This document shows, piece by piece, positions 1 through 10,321 of a stretch of 64,000 bases of DNA. How positions within the stretch are numbered: the stretch's first letter is position 1; each line of letters opens with the position of its first letter. The stretch is from Oenanthe sinensis (Eukaryota; Streptophyta; Magnoliopsida; Apiales; Apiaceae): positions 39,622,836-39,686,835 of the forward strand of contig CM053801.1 in assembly GCA_028671895.1 (NCBI GenBank), read 5' to 3'. Made by a program: the position numbers and the translations under genes. The notes under the pieces were generated by a model. That model was not told the DNA's origin. It ran no database searches and worked only from the letters and a program-made list of their open reading frames with translations.

Positions 1-1185
1 TTTCTGTTAGAAAAGTAGAAAAGTCAAAGTCAAGAAGGGTACCTTCATCCATCTGTTCATCATCAATGATAGGGATGTACACCTCTGTGGTTTGATCTTC
101 TTCCACTATGTCCTTAATATTGTCCTCCTCTGTTGGATTTTCAGTATTAATCCTTTCTTCTTCTTCAGGAATTGGTTCTTCCTCATGTTTAGAACCAACT
201 TCTTCCATATTATCATCTTCTTTTTCAGTGCCTGGTTCTCCTTCAGATGCTTCTTTGCCTCTTGAATCAGTTGATGTTTCAGCTTCATTCTCCTTTTGAG
301 ATGATTGTTCTTTTGAATTTTCATGAGCTGATTCATCAGTTTCAGATACATGGTCTTCCTCAGAGGTTGTCTCTCTGTCTGCTTCAGATGCAGCCTCTTC
401 TTCTTTTCCTTCTTCATCAACCTGTCTAAGAAGATCAAAGAAATCTCTGATAGGGTCAGTCAGTTGAGCAGGAGTATACCTGTTTGGATAGTCAGCCTCA
501 TTCCGTAGCCTTAAAATTGTTTTTAGCTGAAGAGATGGTGACTCTTCCAATTCACTGTTCTGAAAGGACTGAAGTTGATCAGCAGTCAGTACTTGGTTCA
601 GCACCAGCTGCAGAAATCTTGGATACAGACATAAATTTTCCATTTTTGCCTGATTATAAATCTTCTTGTTCCAGAAGCCACTGCATATCCGATCACCTTA
701 TTGAAGTTTATGATTCCATGGAAGCCACCTGTCTTTGGTGCAAAGCCATGAGACATGATGTTGAAAAACAGATTCCATTCCTTGGGTAGGTGATTCTTGT
801 AAATCTTCTTTGGAAGATTATTGTTTACTCTAGTGCAGTGCAGGAACATGAAGAAATTGTTCAGATCTGCTTGAGATGGATCATCTGTAAAATCTTCAGT
901 TGGCAAATGAAGTGCTTGATTTATGTCATTCTCTATTATTCGCACTTTTTGCCGCTTGATTGTGCAAGTGAAAGTTGATATTCCATCTGCAGATGTGTCT
1001 TTAGAAGACCTGTACATCTGTCTCAGAATATTTCTATTTAAAGGAACATCAGTAGTTAGTGCATAACGAACTATAGAATTTTCATTTAAAAACCTAGCCC
1101 AGTTGCCCAACTCCCCTGCTTCAGTCCAATTTTCTACTACGACAGATAAATAATTAGTCTTTTTAATCTCAAAATGACCTGCCAT
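1..1185 (-). pseudogene. Element A extra post-pol ORF (ORF3), frameshifted, 3' partial
   Basis: The ORF starts at ATG 1185 (MAGHFEIKK...) and is open to 598. A 1-bp loss in a T run near 657-661 then shifts the frame. In the other frame the reading resumes with a CLYPRFLQ motif and stays open to base 1. The N-terminal half has W/LP/EW-type motifs also seen in ORF3 of element C (36069), including a shared LCL.YP.F.Q block. The C-terminal part is strongly acidic and low complexity, with many E, S and T. Its place after RNase H is that of the env-like or unknown ORF of Sireviruses. I see no signal peptide or transmembrane segment, so an envelope role is not supported. Function unknown. Confidence 0.75.
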
Positions 1186-1189
1186 TTAA

Positions 1190-2473
1190 TTAAAAATGAA
1201 AGATAATTTTTACGACTTAAAAATACTAATTAAAATTGAATTTATCAAGAATAATGGACTATAACCCTAAACAAAATTAAAATTACTTGGAGTGACTTGA
1301 ATTTAATAAATAATAAACTCCTAGTAATCTTAGCACACTTTTAATTTTTTTATAATTTTCAATCGATTTTAACAGTGATAAACCCTAGCCAAATTGTTCG
1401 ACTTTTGTAAACTTGAGAATTTTAAAACCTTAACCAAATTCAATGAAACCAGTTGCAAATGAAAGTACTGAATGTGGGTCTCACAAAACTGGTCTTGGAT
1501 TACAAATCAAACAAGAAATGGCTTGGTTTTGTTTGATTAAAAAAGTAGATCTATGGAGTTTTTCTTGCGCCTTCAAGAGTGTGTATACTGTGTATGTATA
1601 AAATGAGGCGCAGCAAAACAACATAAGTATTTATAGGCGCCATAAAATCGAAAGAAAATGCTTAAGTACTTTTGTTGCGCCTGCACAGTGCTTGCACTGT
1701 GTAGGCGCCACAAACTATCTTAGCGCAACAAACTGCTAGTTAGTTTTTGTTGCGCCTTCACAGTGAATACACTGTGTAGGCGCCACAAACTTGTTGGTAA
1801 CAAAATTTAAGGGTTTTGTTGTGCCTCTACAGTGGTGACACTGTGTTGGCATAACAAAATCCCACGGCGCCACTTGAATTTACATGATAATATACTAAGT
1901 ACTGAGTTAATGTTTGTTGCGCCTATACAGTTAACACACTGTATATGCGCCACTAAATATTATCAGCGCCACAAAGTACTTGTATAAATTCAAGTGCTCC
2001 TTGATTTTGCTACGAATAAGTAAATAAACAACATTTATGAATAATTTGTATAATTAATCAATAATAATTAATTACTCACAAATGTTATTCCACAAAATAT
2101 TTATTAATAACAATAATAACATTAATCGTTAAAATTATTATCATAAATAAATTATGTTTCTTATTATTTTACTTTTATTTTAAATAAGAGAATAAATATA
2201 AATATTCATCCTTTTTATTTAAAATAATTTAAAATAATATTTAAAATATATAAGTGCCAAGAATTTATCAATTAAATACAAGCACTTAAATATTTTTGAG
2301 ATCAAAATTAAATAAATAACAATATAATTAACATGTATGCACTAAATATTTATCTAATTTAAAATCCTAAGTACTGGAAAATAATTTGGTAGATAAATTC
2401 ACAAATCCAAAAAAATTAAAATTAATCAACTAGTGAATTTATCAGCTTCAAATTGCAGTTTTTGATTACTAAC
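1190..2473 (-). other. Element A pol-ORF3 spacer, noncoding
   Basis: This 1.28-kb stretch separates the RNase H stop from the ORF3 start. About 2000-2470 is very AT-rich with no ORF. About 1570-1990 is filled with GCGCC inverted repeats, listed separately. No PPT or LTR start lies directly after the pol stop, which supports the reading that ORF3 belongs to element A. Confidence 0.8.
1571..1990. repeat. GCGCC inverted-repeat array in the A spacer
   Basis: At least four hairpin-like units are visible at about 1671-1717, 1746-1791, 1814-1859 and 1912-1956. Each has a left arm like TTTGTTGCGCCTGCACAGTG, a loop of about 6 nt, and a right arm like CACTGTGTAGGCGCCACAAA. A diverged unit lies at 1571-1640. 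The same unit recurs in the 5' LTR of the element. Confidence 0.9.
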
Positions 2474-4486
2474 TTATTGGTTAGTAGAATTTAACATCCC
2501 AAGTTCATAAACCAGTCTAGTGAAAGTGATTTTATCCGGTGGTTTAGTGAAGATGTCTGCAATTTGTTGCTCTGTAGGTACAAAATGTAACTCTACAGTA
2601 CCATTCATGACATGCTCTCTAATGAAATGATACCTGATATCAATGTGCTTGGTCCTTGAATGTTGAACATGATTGTTTGTGATTGCTATGGCACTTGTGT
2701 TGTCACAGAATATTGGAATTTTATTCAGCAACAGTCCATAGTCTTGAAGTTGGTTCCTCATCCACGGTATTTGTGCACAGCAACTTCCAGCAGCAACATA
2801 TTCAGCTTCAGCTGTTGACATTGCAACTGAGTGCTGCTTCTTGCTATACCAGGACACCAATCTTCTACCAAGGAATTGACAACTCCCTGATGTACTTTTT
2901 CTATCAATCCTACAACCTGCATAATCAGAATCTGTATAGCCAATAAGGTCAAAACTTGTATCTTTAGGGTACCAAATTCCAAGATTCAGACTTCCCTTAA
3001 GAAATCTAAAAATCCATTTAACAGCTATAAGATGTGATTCTTTAGGGTTAGACTGGAACCTAGCACACAAGCATGTAGAAAACATAATATCTAGCCTACT
3101 TGCAGTTAAGTAGAGTAATGAGCCAATCATACCTCTATAGCTTGTGATGTCTACCTTTTTACTAGGTTCGTCTTGATCAAGCTTAGTGGTAGTTGTCATA
3201 GGGGTTTTAGCTGTCGATGCATCTTCAAAACCATACTTCTTCAAAAGATCTTTGATGTACTTGGTCTGGCAAATGAAGATTCCATCTTTCCTTTGACTTA
3301 CTTGGAGTCCAAGGAAGTAATTTAGCTCTCCCATCATGCTCATTTCGTACCTACTCTGCATTAGCTTAGCAAATCTATTACACAACTGATCATTAGTAGA
3401 ACTAAATATAATGTCATCCAAATATACATGTACTAATATCATGTCATTTTTATGCATTTTATGAAACCGAGTTTTATCTATGACACCTCTAGTGAAACCA
3501 TTTTCTAGTAGGAGTATAGATAGAGTGTCATACCATGTCCGAGGTGCCTGCTTTAAGTCATAGAGTGCCTTGAAGAGAAAGTATACCAAATCTGCAAATT
3601 CTGGATCTTCAAACCTTGGGGGTTGTTCCACATACACTTCTTCTTCAAGCTCTCCATTCAGAAATGCACTCTTCACATCCATTTGATATACTTTGAAATG
3701 GGAGTGTGCTGTGAATGCCAGAAACATCCTGATAGCTTCAAGTCTTGCCACTGGTGCATATGTTTCATCATAATCTATTCCTTCTTCTTGGGAATAACCT
3801 TTAGCAACCAGTCTGGCTTTGTTCCTCGTAACAATGCCATCTTCATCCAGTTTATTTCTGAATACCCACTTTGTGCCAATTATAGACTTGTTCTTTGGCC
3901 TGGGTACTAGCTTCCAGACTTTTTGTCTGTCAAATTGATTGAGTTCTTCTTGCATAGAAATGACCCAATCTGGATCTTCTAGTGCTTCTTCTACTTTCTT
4001 TGGCTCTATCTCTGAGAGAAAACTAGAGAATAAACATTCATTTTGAGAAGCACGTCTAGTTTGAACTCCAGCATCTGGATTTCCTAGAATCAACTCAAAG
4101 GGGTGATCTCTACTCCACACCCTTTGTCTAGGCAGATTTGCCCTAGAAGATTCAGTTTGATTATTATTGTAGTACTGGGTCCTGCTAGTTGATCCTTCAG
4201 TTGCTCCCCCTGAGCTGCTGCTTGGTTGAGAATGAGATTCTCTGCCACTACTAGTAGTTTCTGTGAATCTTCCACTGATTCCACTATTAGGGTCAGAATC
4301 ATCATTGTTGTTATTCTCATTTAGGGCCTGATTTCCTGTTACAGCTTCAGGTTCTATTTCACTTTTATCTGAGTTCATATTTTCAAACTGCAGAGTTTCA
4401 GTGTCGTCTGTTCTTTGTAGACTTGGGAGCTTGAGATCATCGAAAGTTACATTCATGATTTCAATGACCTTTTTATGTTTAATCAC
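2474..4486 (-). pseudogene. pol: Element A pol: IN-RT linker, reverse transcriptase and RNase H
   Basis: This 670-codon reading frame begins in the Ser/Asn/Gly-rich linker after integrase (VIEIMNVTFDDLKLPSLQ). It continues through a copia RT with KWVFRNK, YQMDVKSAFLNGELEEEVYV and the catalytic YLDD box in VYLDDIIFSS. RNase H follows, with YTDSDYAG, STAEAEY, DNTSAI and the C-terminal IADIFTKP block. It shares frame with the upstream IN and PR segments, so it is the 3' part of one pol frame broken only by the stops at 4496 and 5189. RT would copy element RNA into cDNA in virus-like particles. Some family-typical residues are altered (LYDLKQ for LYGLKQ), in keeping with decay. Confidence 0.92.
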
Positions 4487-4495
4487 ATAAACCCT

Positions 4496-5188
4496 TTATG
4501 CATTAGATTCAAGAGAGTAGCCAAGAAATATGCCTTCATGAGCCTTGGATTCGAATTTTCCCAGGTGCTCATCATCTTTCAGTACAAAGCACTTTGCTCC
4601 AAACACATGAAAGTATTTCAGTGTTGGTTTCTTGTTTGCCATTATCTCGTACGGAGTCTTGTCATGTTCTTTGTTGATCAGGGTACGATTCTGAGTGTAG
4701 CAAGCTGTGTTGACTGCTTCAGCCCAAAAGTATAAAGGTAACTTAGCTTCATTCAGCATTGTTCTTGCTATTTCAAACAAAGTCTTGTTCTTCCTTTCTA
4801 CTACTCCATTTTGTTGAGGAGTTCTGGGCGCTAAGTATTGTCTTGAGATACCTTTTTCAACACAGAATTCATTTAGGGTTACATTCCTGAATTCTGTTCC
4901 ATTGTCAGACCTGATTTTTCTGACAGGCAAACCAGCTTCTACCTCTATCTTCTTTATGTGATCAATGATTATTTGAGGGGCTTCATCCTTTGAGGCTAGA
5001 AATAACACCCACGTGTACTTAGAGTAGTCATCTGCAATTACCAGGGCATATCTCTTCCTTGATATTGACATGACATTTACTGGGCCAAATAAATCCATAT
5101 GTAAAAGTTGCAGTGGTTCAGTAATGTCTATAGAGTCTTTGCTTCGGTGAGATGCTTTCTTTGACTTCCCTTTTTCATATGCTTCACA
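4496..5188 (-). pseudogene. pol: Element A pol: integrase core
   Basis: The segment has the copia integrase DDE core: first Asp in MDLFGPV, second in RSDNGTEF, and Glu in QQNGVVERKN. The family block AEAVNTACYTQNR and the C-terminal FLGYS motif follow. In-frame stops bound it on both sides, at 5189-5191 (TTA to TAA in the zinc-binding region) and 4496-4498 (TAC to TAA). Frames before and after match, so only nonsense changes separate these parts of pol. Integrase would insert the cDNA with 5-bp target duplications. Confidence 0.92.
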
Positions 5189-5755
5189 TTAACCTTCTTG
5201 ACAGAATTCCATCTCAGGTAAGCCTCTTACAAATTCCCTCTTAACTAAAGAGTTCATTGCCTTGAAGTTTAGGTGTGAAAGTTTCTTGTGCCATAACCAA
5301 CTATCCTCTGTTGAAGCTTTGTTGTAAAAACATTGAGCTTCGCCTTTGCTTGCAGAGAATAAGTCAGCTACAAAGAGATTACCCTTTCTCACTCCTTGAA
5401 GAGCAAGCTTCGTATCTTTCCTATTTTGGATTGCACATCTTTCTTTCTCAAAAGTTACTTTGAAGCCCTTGTTAGTGAACTGACTGATACTTAGAAGGTT
5501 GTGCTTTAATCCATCCACAAGAGAGATATTTTCTATGATAACATTTCCAATTTTCAGATTGCCATATCCCGTTGTGAATCCCTTGCTGTTATCTCCAAAG
5601 GTCACTATTGGGCCAGCTTTTTCAATCACATCTGATAGTAGGGCTCTATCACCAGTCATATGCCTAGAACAGCCGCTATCGGGAATCCACATGACACGCT
5701 TGTTCTTTGCTATACCCTGCACCCACAGATTGATTACTTTTTCTTTGGTACCCAA
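5189..5755 (-). pseudogene. pol: Element A pol: aspartic protease and pre-integrase zinc region
   Basis: The protease active site is in WIPDSGCSRHMTGD. The GAG-pre-integrase HHCC region follows (LWHKKLSHLNFKAMNSL) up to the stop at 5189-5191. The frame is shifted relative to gag and overlaps its end. No ATG starts it. A TTG lies at 5755, but the pol frame begins in phase immediately after TGCAG|GG at 5720-5716, as in elements C and F. The protease would cleave the Gag-Pol precursor. Confidence 0.88.
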
Positions 5756-8233
5756 ACTTGATTGGGTCCAAGAGGTTTAGTTGAATAAACAAATTTAGCT
5801 GCAGAAACTTTCTGATCCTTGTCTTTCTCATCGACTATGCCCTTGTCCTTTGGTTTAGCCTTGACAAGGATGTCTTTAGGTTTAGGGACAGGGGCTTCCT
5901 TCCTAGTCTTAGGAGGACTAGCAGTCTTTTCCCTAACATGTTTTCTATTCATGTTCACATCTGTATTCATGCATGTACTAGATGAATTATTCATTAAGTT
6001 TATGTATGCAGACATGATGTTGAAAGCACATGGTATGCATCCTACTTTACTACATGGTTGATGAGGAATAGACATGGTAGGCATGGCAGACATATTAGAA
6101 GTTTCTTCTTTTACTACTTTTATCTTTTTGCATGCATGCGTAAGATGACTAGTAGAATTACAATTATTGCAAACTTTTCTAATAGCTTTGGGAGAGTAGA
6201 CATAATCATTTTTCTTGTTAATACCTAATTTGCCATTTCTGTTAGCTTTCATTTTTTCATTCTTGTTACCTAAATCACTTTTAATCTGTTCTTTAGGGTC
6301 TACAATTTTTACAGATTTTTTAGGCAATTCCTTTTTACTTTCTTCCTCTTTCTTCTTTTGATCCTCAGCAAGGATTTCTTCTTTCATTAAGATCTCCTCT
6401 TCATTTAAGGGTTCCATGACAAACTTCTTATATAGGGGCTTGGTGACATTTTTCAACACATGTGGAATGTCTTGCTTCACAGGACTTTCCTTAGCAATTG
6501 ATTCTACATGCATCTTTCCTGCCTTTTTATCATAGTCAAAACCTATTCCAGTTTTCTGACCTATGACCTGTTTATCTATTGTCTCCTTTACAAGATTAGC
6601 AGATTTCTTATAAGCTTGAAGTTTTAACTCTAACTTAGAAATTTTATTCCTAAGAGTAGTTTCTACTTCCTGGTTGCACTTGTCTCTATTATGAAGATAT
6701 TCAATTTTCTATTTCAGATCTTCTAGATTGACACATGCAAGCTCTAGTTCTTCATTTCTAGCTTCTAGCATTTTATTCTTTAGAACTTATTTAGCATTTT
6801 CTTCTTCAGATGCAAGCATACTTGTATGTATGTTAAACATTTCTATACTAAGATCTTCTACAGTTTTCTTATATTCAGATTTAGACATGTCAATGGAGGA
6901 GAGAAACGATACCTTTGATGATTGAGGGGATGCCTCTGAAGAGTCTGCCATTAAAGCAATATTTCCATAAGTTTCTTCTGCATCGTTGTCTGAATCATCC
7001 CAGCTCTTTCCTTCAGCTATATAAGCTCTTCCCTGATGCTTCTTCACCAGTGCATTATATTTCTGCTTGAGTTCATCATATGACTCCTTTCTTTCTTTCA
7101 CTTGCTTCGGCTTCCAGCATTCTGTTGCAAAATGCCCGGGTTCATCACAGTTGTAGCACTTGAACTTACTGCGATCTACCATTCCCGTCTTATAACCTCC
7201 TTTGTTGTAAGACCCTGAAGACGATCCTCTTCGATTGCTGTTTCTGAAACTGGAACCATTGTAACTGGAGTTACTCTTGAATTTGTACTTAGGGTTCCTC
7301 CTAAACCTGAGGTACTTGAACTTCCCTGCCATATAGGCCATTGATTTATTTTCCAATTGTTCAAGTTCTTCCATTGAGTAGAAGTCGTCTTCATTACCTG
7401 GTTGAGTGTTATCTGTAAATTCAGCCTCCAGAATTTCTTCTTTCTCAACATCAGGTTTTACTGTGCTGGTCTCTGTGACAACAAAATCCTTGGCTACAAG
7501 AGCTGTAGTCTTGAACAGTGCGGTATTCTTATTGTCCACTGTACCTGTACCATAAATGATCTGTCTTTGCTCTTGCTCCATTTCGTGAGTCTTGAGCTTC
7601 CCATATAAAATTTCAATGGACATGTCATTTATGTTACTCCTTTCTCTGATGGCAGAGATTTTGTGTTCCAGGTGTGCTGGCAGTGTCAACATGAATTTTC
7701 TGTTGATCTCCCTACGTGAGTAGGTCTTCCCATGCAGTGACGTCATTTAACAATTTGTGTTATCTCTCAAAGACTTGAGTGATACTTTCTCCTGGCAGTG
7801 ACTTGAAAGCTTCATATTGGGAAGTAAGAATATCAAGACTGTTCTCCTTCACTTCTGCTGTACCTTCCATCAGCAGATCAATTGTATCCCACATCTGTTT
7901 GGCACTTGTGCAGTTAATCACTTGATTTAGCATTGTAGTGTCCAAAGAATCCATCAGGATGCATTGAAGATGATTGTCCCATGCAACTCTCTCTTTATCA
8001 GTGTCAGTAAACTCTAAAGGTTTCTTTGGGGTAAATCCTTGCGGAATCCGTTCGCCGTCTTCTGAAACTGTTTCTGGTGTAAGCTTCTGAGGAACATAGG
8101 GTCCATTTTCTAAAATTCCCAGATATTGAGAATTTGATGTTTTAATGAAACTGGACATCTTCTTCTTCCATAAGATGTATTCATTTTTGTCAAAGGTTGG
8201 GATTTTAATGCTGCTGAGTTTTTGGGTACTCAT
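5734..8233 (-). pseudogene. gag: Element A gag, large Sirevirus-type, broken
   Basis: Start is ATG 8233 (MSTQKLSSIKIPTFDKNEY). The UBN2-type capsid region runs to a stop at 7760-7762. A frameshift lies between there and 7746, after which the frame resumes with RKFMLTLPAHLEHK. The first zinc knuckle, CYNCDEPGHFATEC, is near 7130. Then come an acidic stretch, a coiled-coil-like part with in-frame stops at 6787-6789 and 6709-6711, a Lys/Glu-rich part, and a second knuckle CNNCNSTSHLTHAC near 6150. The gag ends with NQVWVPKKK and a stop at 5734. Total is about 830 codons, as in the intact F copy (817). Confidence 0.9.
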
Positions 8234-8505
8234 GGTTGTAAGAATTTTAAATCTTAAGAAATAATTAATTTCTTAAAAATTAAAATCAATTCGAATAAAA
8301 ATTAAATTTCTAGAAATAAAATTTTTAATACGAATTTTTGATGATTGATAGTTTTCTTAAAATTAGTGAACCTAAAAACTTTGAAAAATTCAAAATTGAA
8401 TTTTCTTTAAAAATAAAGAAATTTCAATATAAATTTTTCTAAATCTAAAAATGCACTTTTTCGAAAAACTATTTTTGGATCTTGATTTGTAACTTCAATC
8501 AACAA
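8234..8505 (-). other. Element A 5' leader
   Basis: AT-rich untranslated leader between the PBS and the gag start; no ORF or structured motif seen. Confidence 0.7.
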
Positions 8506-8519
8506 GCTCTGATACCAAT
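8506..8519 (-). promoter_or_regulatory. Element A primer binding site (tRNA-iMet)
   Basis: On the minus strand this reads ATTGGTATCAGAGC directly after the LTR end (...CCTAACA). TGGTATCAGAGC is complementary to the 3' end of plant initiator tRNA-Met. This fixes the LTR border and the element strand. Confidence 0.93.
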
Positions 8520-9810
8520 TGTTAGGTCCAAAATCATCATAGAAGGGGGGGGGGTTGAATATGATATGGTAGATTTTTTGTTTAATTGCGGATTAAGTGT
8601 TTGTGTTCTTTAAGATATAAAAATGGCAATAAATGAAACACAACAATTCAGGGAAATAACAATGTATTATTAAATCCCTGAGGTGCTACACTTCTAATCA
8701 AAGGATTAGCTTCAATGGGTTCAATCTAGATTACAATAGAAATACAGTTGGGTGATATTAATGTCAAGCTTTAATGGTGCTCCCGTCTGTATCTCTTTTT
8801 GTTAAAGATGAATGTCTTCTTTTTCCCTTTGATTTAACCCATAAATAATCTATAGACTTTTGGAAAATTGAATTCCATAATTGTTCAAGTCCTCTGTTGC
8901 GCCTCCAACAGGTTGTTGCGCCTTTTGTTGCGCCTGCACACTGGTTGTAGTGTGTAGGCGCCACAAACCTTAATTTTACTTGAGTTATTCTTTTGATCAT
9001 GGTTTGTTGCGCCTTAGAAACTTTGTTACGCCTTAGCTTTATCTTTGTTGCGCCTGTACACTGTCTACACTGTGTAGGCGCCATTAAAGTGCATGTTGCG
9101 ATTTGCTTCCTTTTGTTGCGCCTCATATTGTTTTGTTGCGCCTGCACTCCCATTCCCTTGTACAGGCTCCACAAACACTTCACTTAGATTTCCCTTAGTT
9201 TCCAACTTGTTTTGTTGCGCCCAAGCGAAGTTTGTTGCGATTCACACTATGTTTCACCTGTGTAAGAACCACTAAATGTAGTATTACTTGCCTTAACATA
9301 TATCTTGAACTCTTGAAGTAACAACTACTTGGATTTCACTCTTCTGGCTTGGCTTGATCAACTGATTTTCTTCTAATTAATCTAGGTAATTCTTTTCTTG
9401 TTGTGCTGACGCTTAATGCACTGGTCTGGTTCACAAACGACTAACACTGAATTAAATTCTCTCGACTTCTGTTCTGTTTCAGTTGACTAACTTTGGATTG
9501 TTTCATTGCTTCTAATCACTGAAACCCTTTGACAACTATACTTGAATCATTGCACTGCCTTTAGTCTGAAATCTACTGAACACTTATTTGTTGCTGAGGC
9601 ATGAACATATTAATGAACTTCTTTCGCTGTCGTTCAGTAAACTTTACATCTTGACTGTTCTGCAGTGATGTATGTATGTTTTCTGTTTGCATGTCCTTCT
9701 GGATTCATGTGCTGCATATTAGTATTATTTATCTGTCTTTGTTTCTTAGTTGAGTTATCGTTATCACTATTACATACTACGTTACATTATGCTTTACAAG
9801 GTTCTATTCA
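8520..9810 (-). repeat. Element A 5' LTR
   Basis: On the plus strand it opens with TGTTAGGTCC at 8520, next to the PBS, and has the poly-G/TTGAAT tract near 8547-8560 typical of these LTRs. GCGCC hairpins occupy 8895-9250. From 9400 to 9800 it shares blocks with the LTRs of element E (for example the GAGGCATGAACAT.TTAATG block). The right border is probably a CA at 9798 or 9810; no second LTR is available to fix it. Confidence 0.8.
8893..9250. repeat. GCGCC inverted-repeat array in the A LTR
   Basis: Hairpin units lie at about 8924-8967 and 9044-9085, with a weaker one at 9120-9175, plus many single GTTGCGCC half-sites. Arms are like TTGTTGCGCCTGCACACTG and AGTGTGTAGGCGCCACAAA. They match the spacer units at 1671-1956. 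Confidence 0.9.
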
Positions 9811-10321
9811 TCTATCTTGGTAAGACATTTGAAAAGTCTTACCGAGCAGAAAAAGGCTTATCGACCAAAAAATGTCTTGCCCAGCAGTTTTAAAAAGTCT
9901 TACAGGCTTATTTAAAAAGTTTTACTGATTTTTTTAATAAGTTTTATTCAAAAGTCTTGCCAGCTTTTTCCTCTATAAATATGAGGAGAAGTTTTCATTA
10001 TTTCAGTAATCAGAAAAAAGTTCAAATTCAGAAATTTGTCTGCATTGTAGTATTCACAGATTTCTGTGCAAGTTTGGAATATAATTATTAAACCCGAACA
10101 ATTCATGTCAAATTCGTTCTAAAACAATTTATCAATTATATACAGTTTTCATCATATTAATTTTGTAATACGTTTCAAGTTAAAAATTATATCTTCTACT
10201 TGAACAGTATTTCATCACAATTAAATATTTCACGAGAAATTAAAGTAATAATTTTAAATCCAATATTCCACGATTAATTTTAGATATTGTATTCAACCCC
10301 CTTCTACAATATCAGGGACCA
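9811..10321 (+). repeat. LTR fragment X, plus strand
   Basis: This looks like the 3' part of a plus-strand copia LTR. It has a TATA-like CTCTATAAATATGAGG near 9971-9986, AT-rich R/U5 sequence, and a terminal GTATTCAACCCCCTTCTACA block near 10290-10308 as seen at LTR ends of C, D0 and F. No PBS follows; minus-strand gag of element B starts at once. It may be a truncated or solo LTR inserted in B and then cut by A. The left border and target duplication are not resolved. Confidence 0.5.

Larger units (their letters stand above)
1..9810 (-). mobile_element. Element A: Sirevirus-like Ty1-copia retrotransposon, 3' end outside window
   Basis: Reading right to left, the order is 5' LTR (8520 to about 9810), PBS, gag (8233-5734), pol with PR-IN-RT-RNase H (5755-2474), a 1.3-kb spacer, and an extra ORF from 1185 past base 1. 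PR and IN before RT defines Ty1-copia. The roughly 830-codon gag with two zinc knuckles and the extra post-pol ORF fit Sireviruses. The coding region has several stops and two frameshifts, so this copy is defective. The 3' LTR would lie left of the window, so age and target duplication cannot be read. The right edge of the LTR is uncertain by roughly 15 bp. Confidence 0.88.

Noticed and set aside
106..438. Lys-rich minus-strand ORF of 110 codons
   Set aside because: Out-of-frame shadow of the acidic ORF3 tail of element A.
1190..2473. 3' LTR of element A directly after pol
   Set aside because: No PPT at the pol stop and no TGTTAGG border; only the hairpin motif is shared with the LTR.
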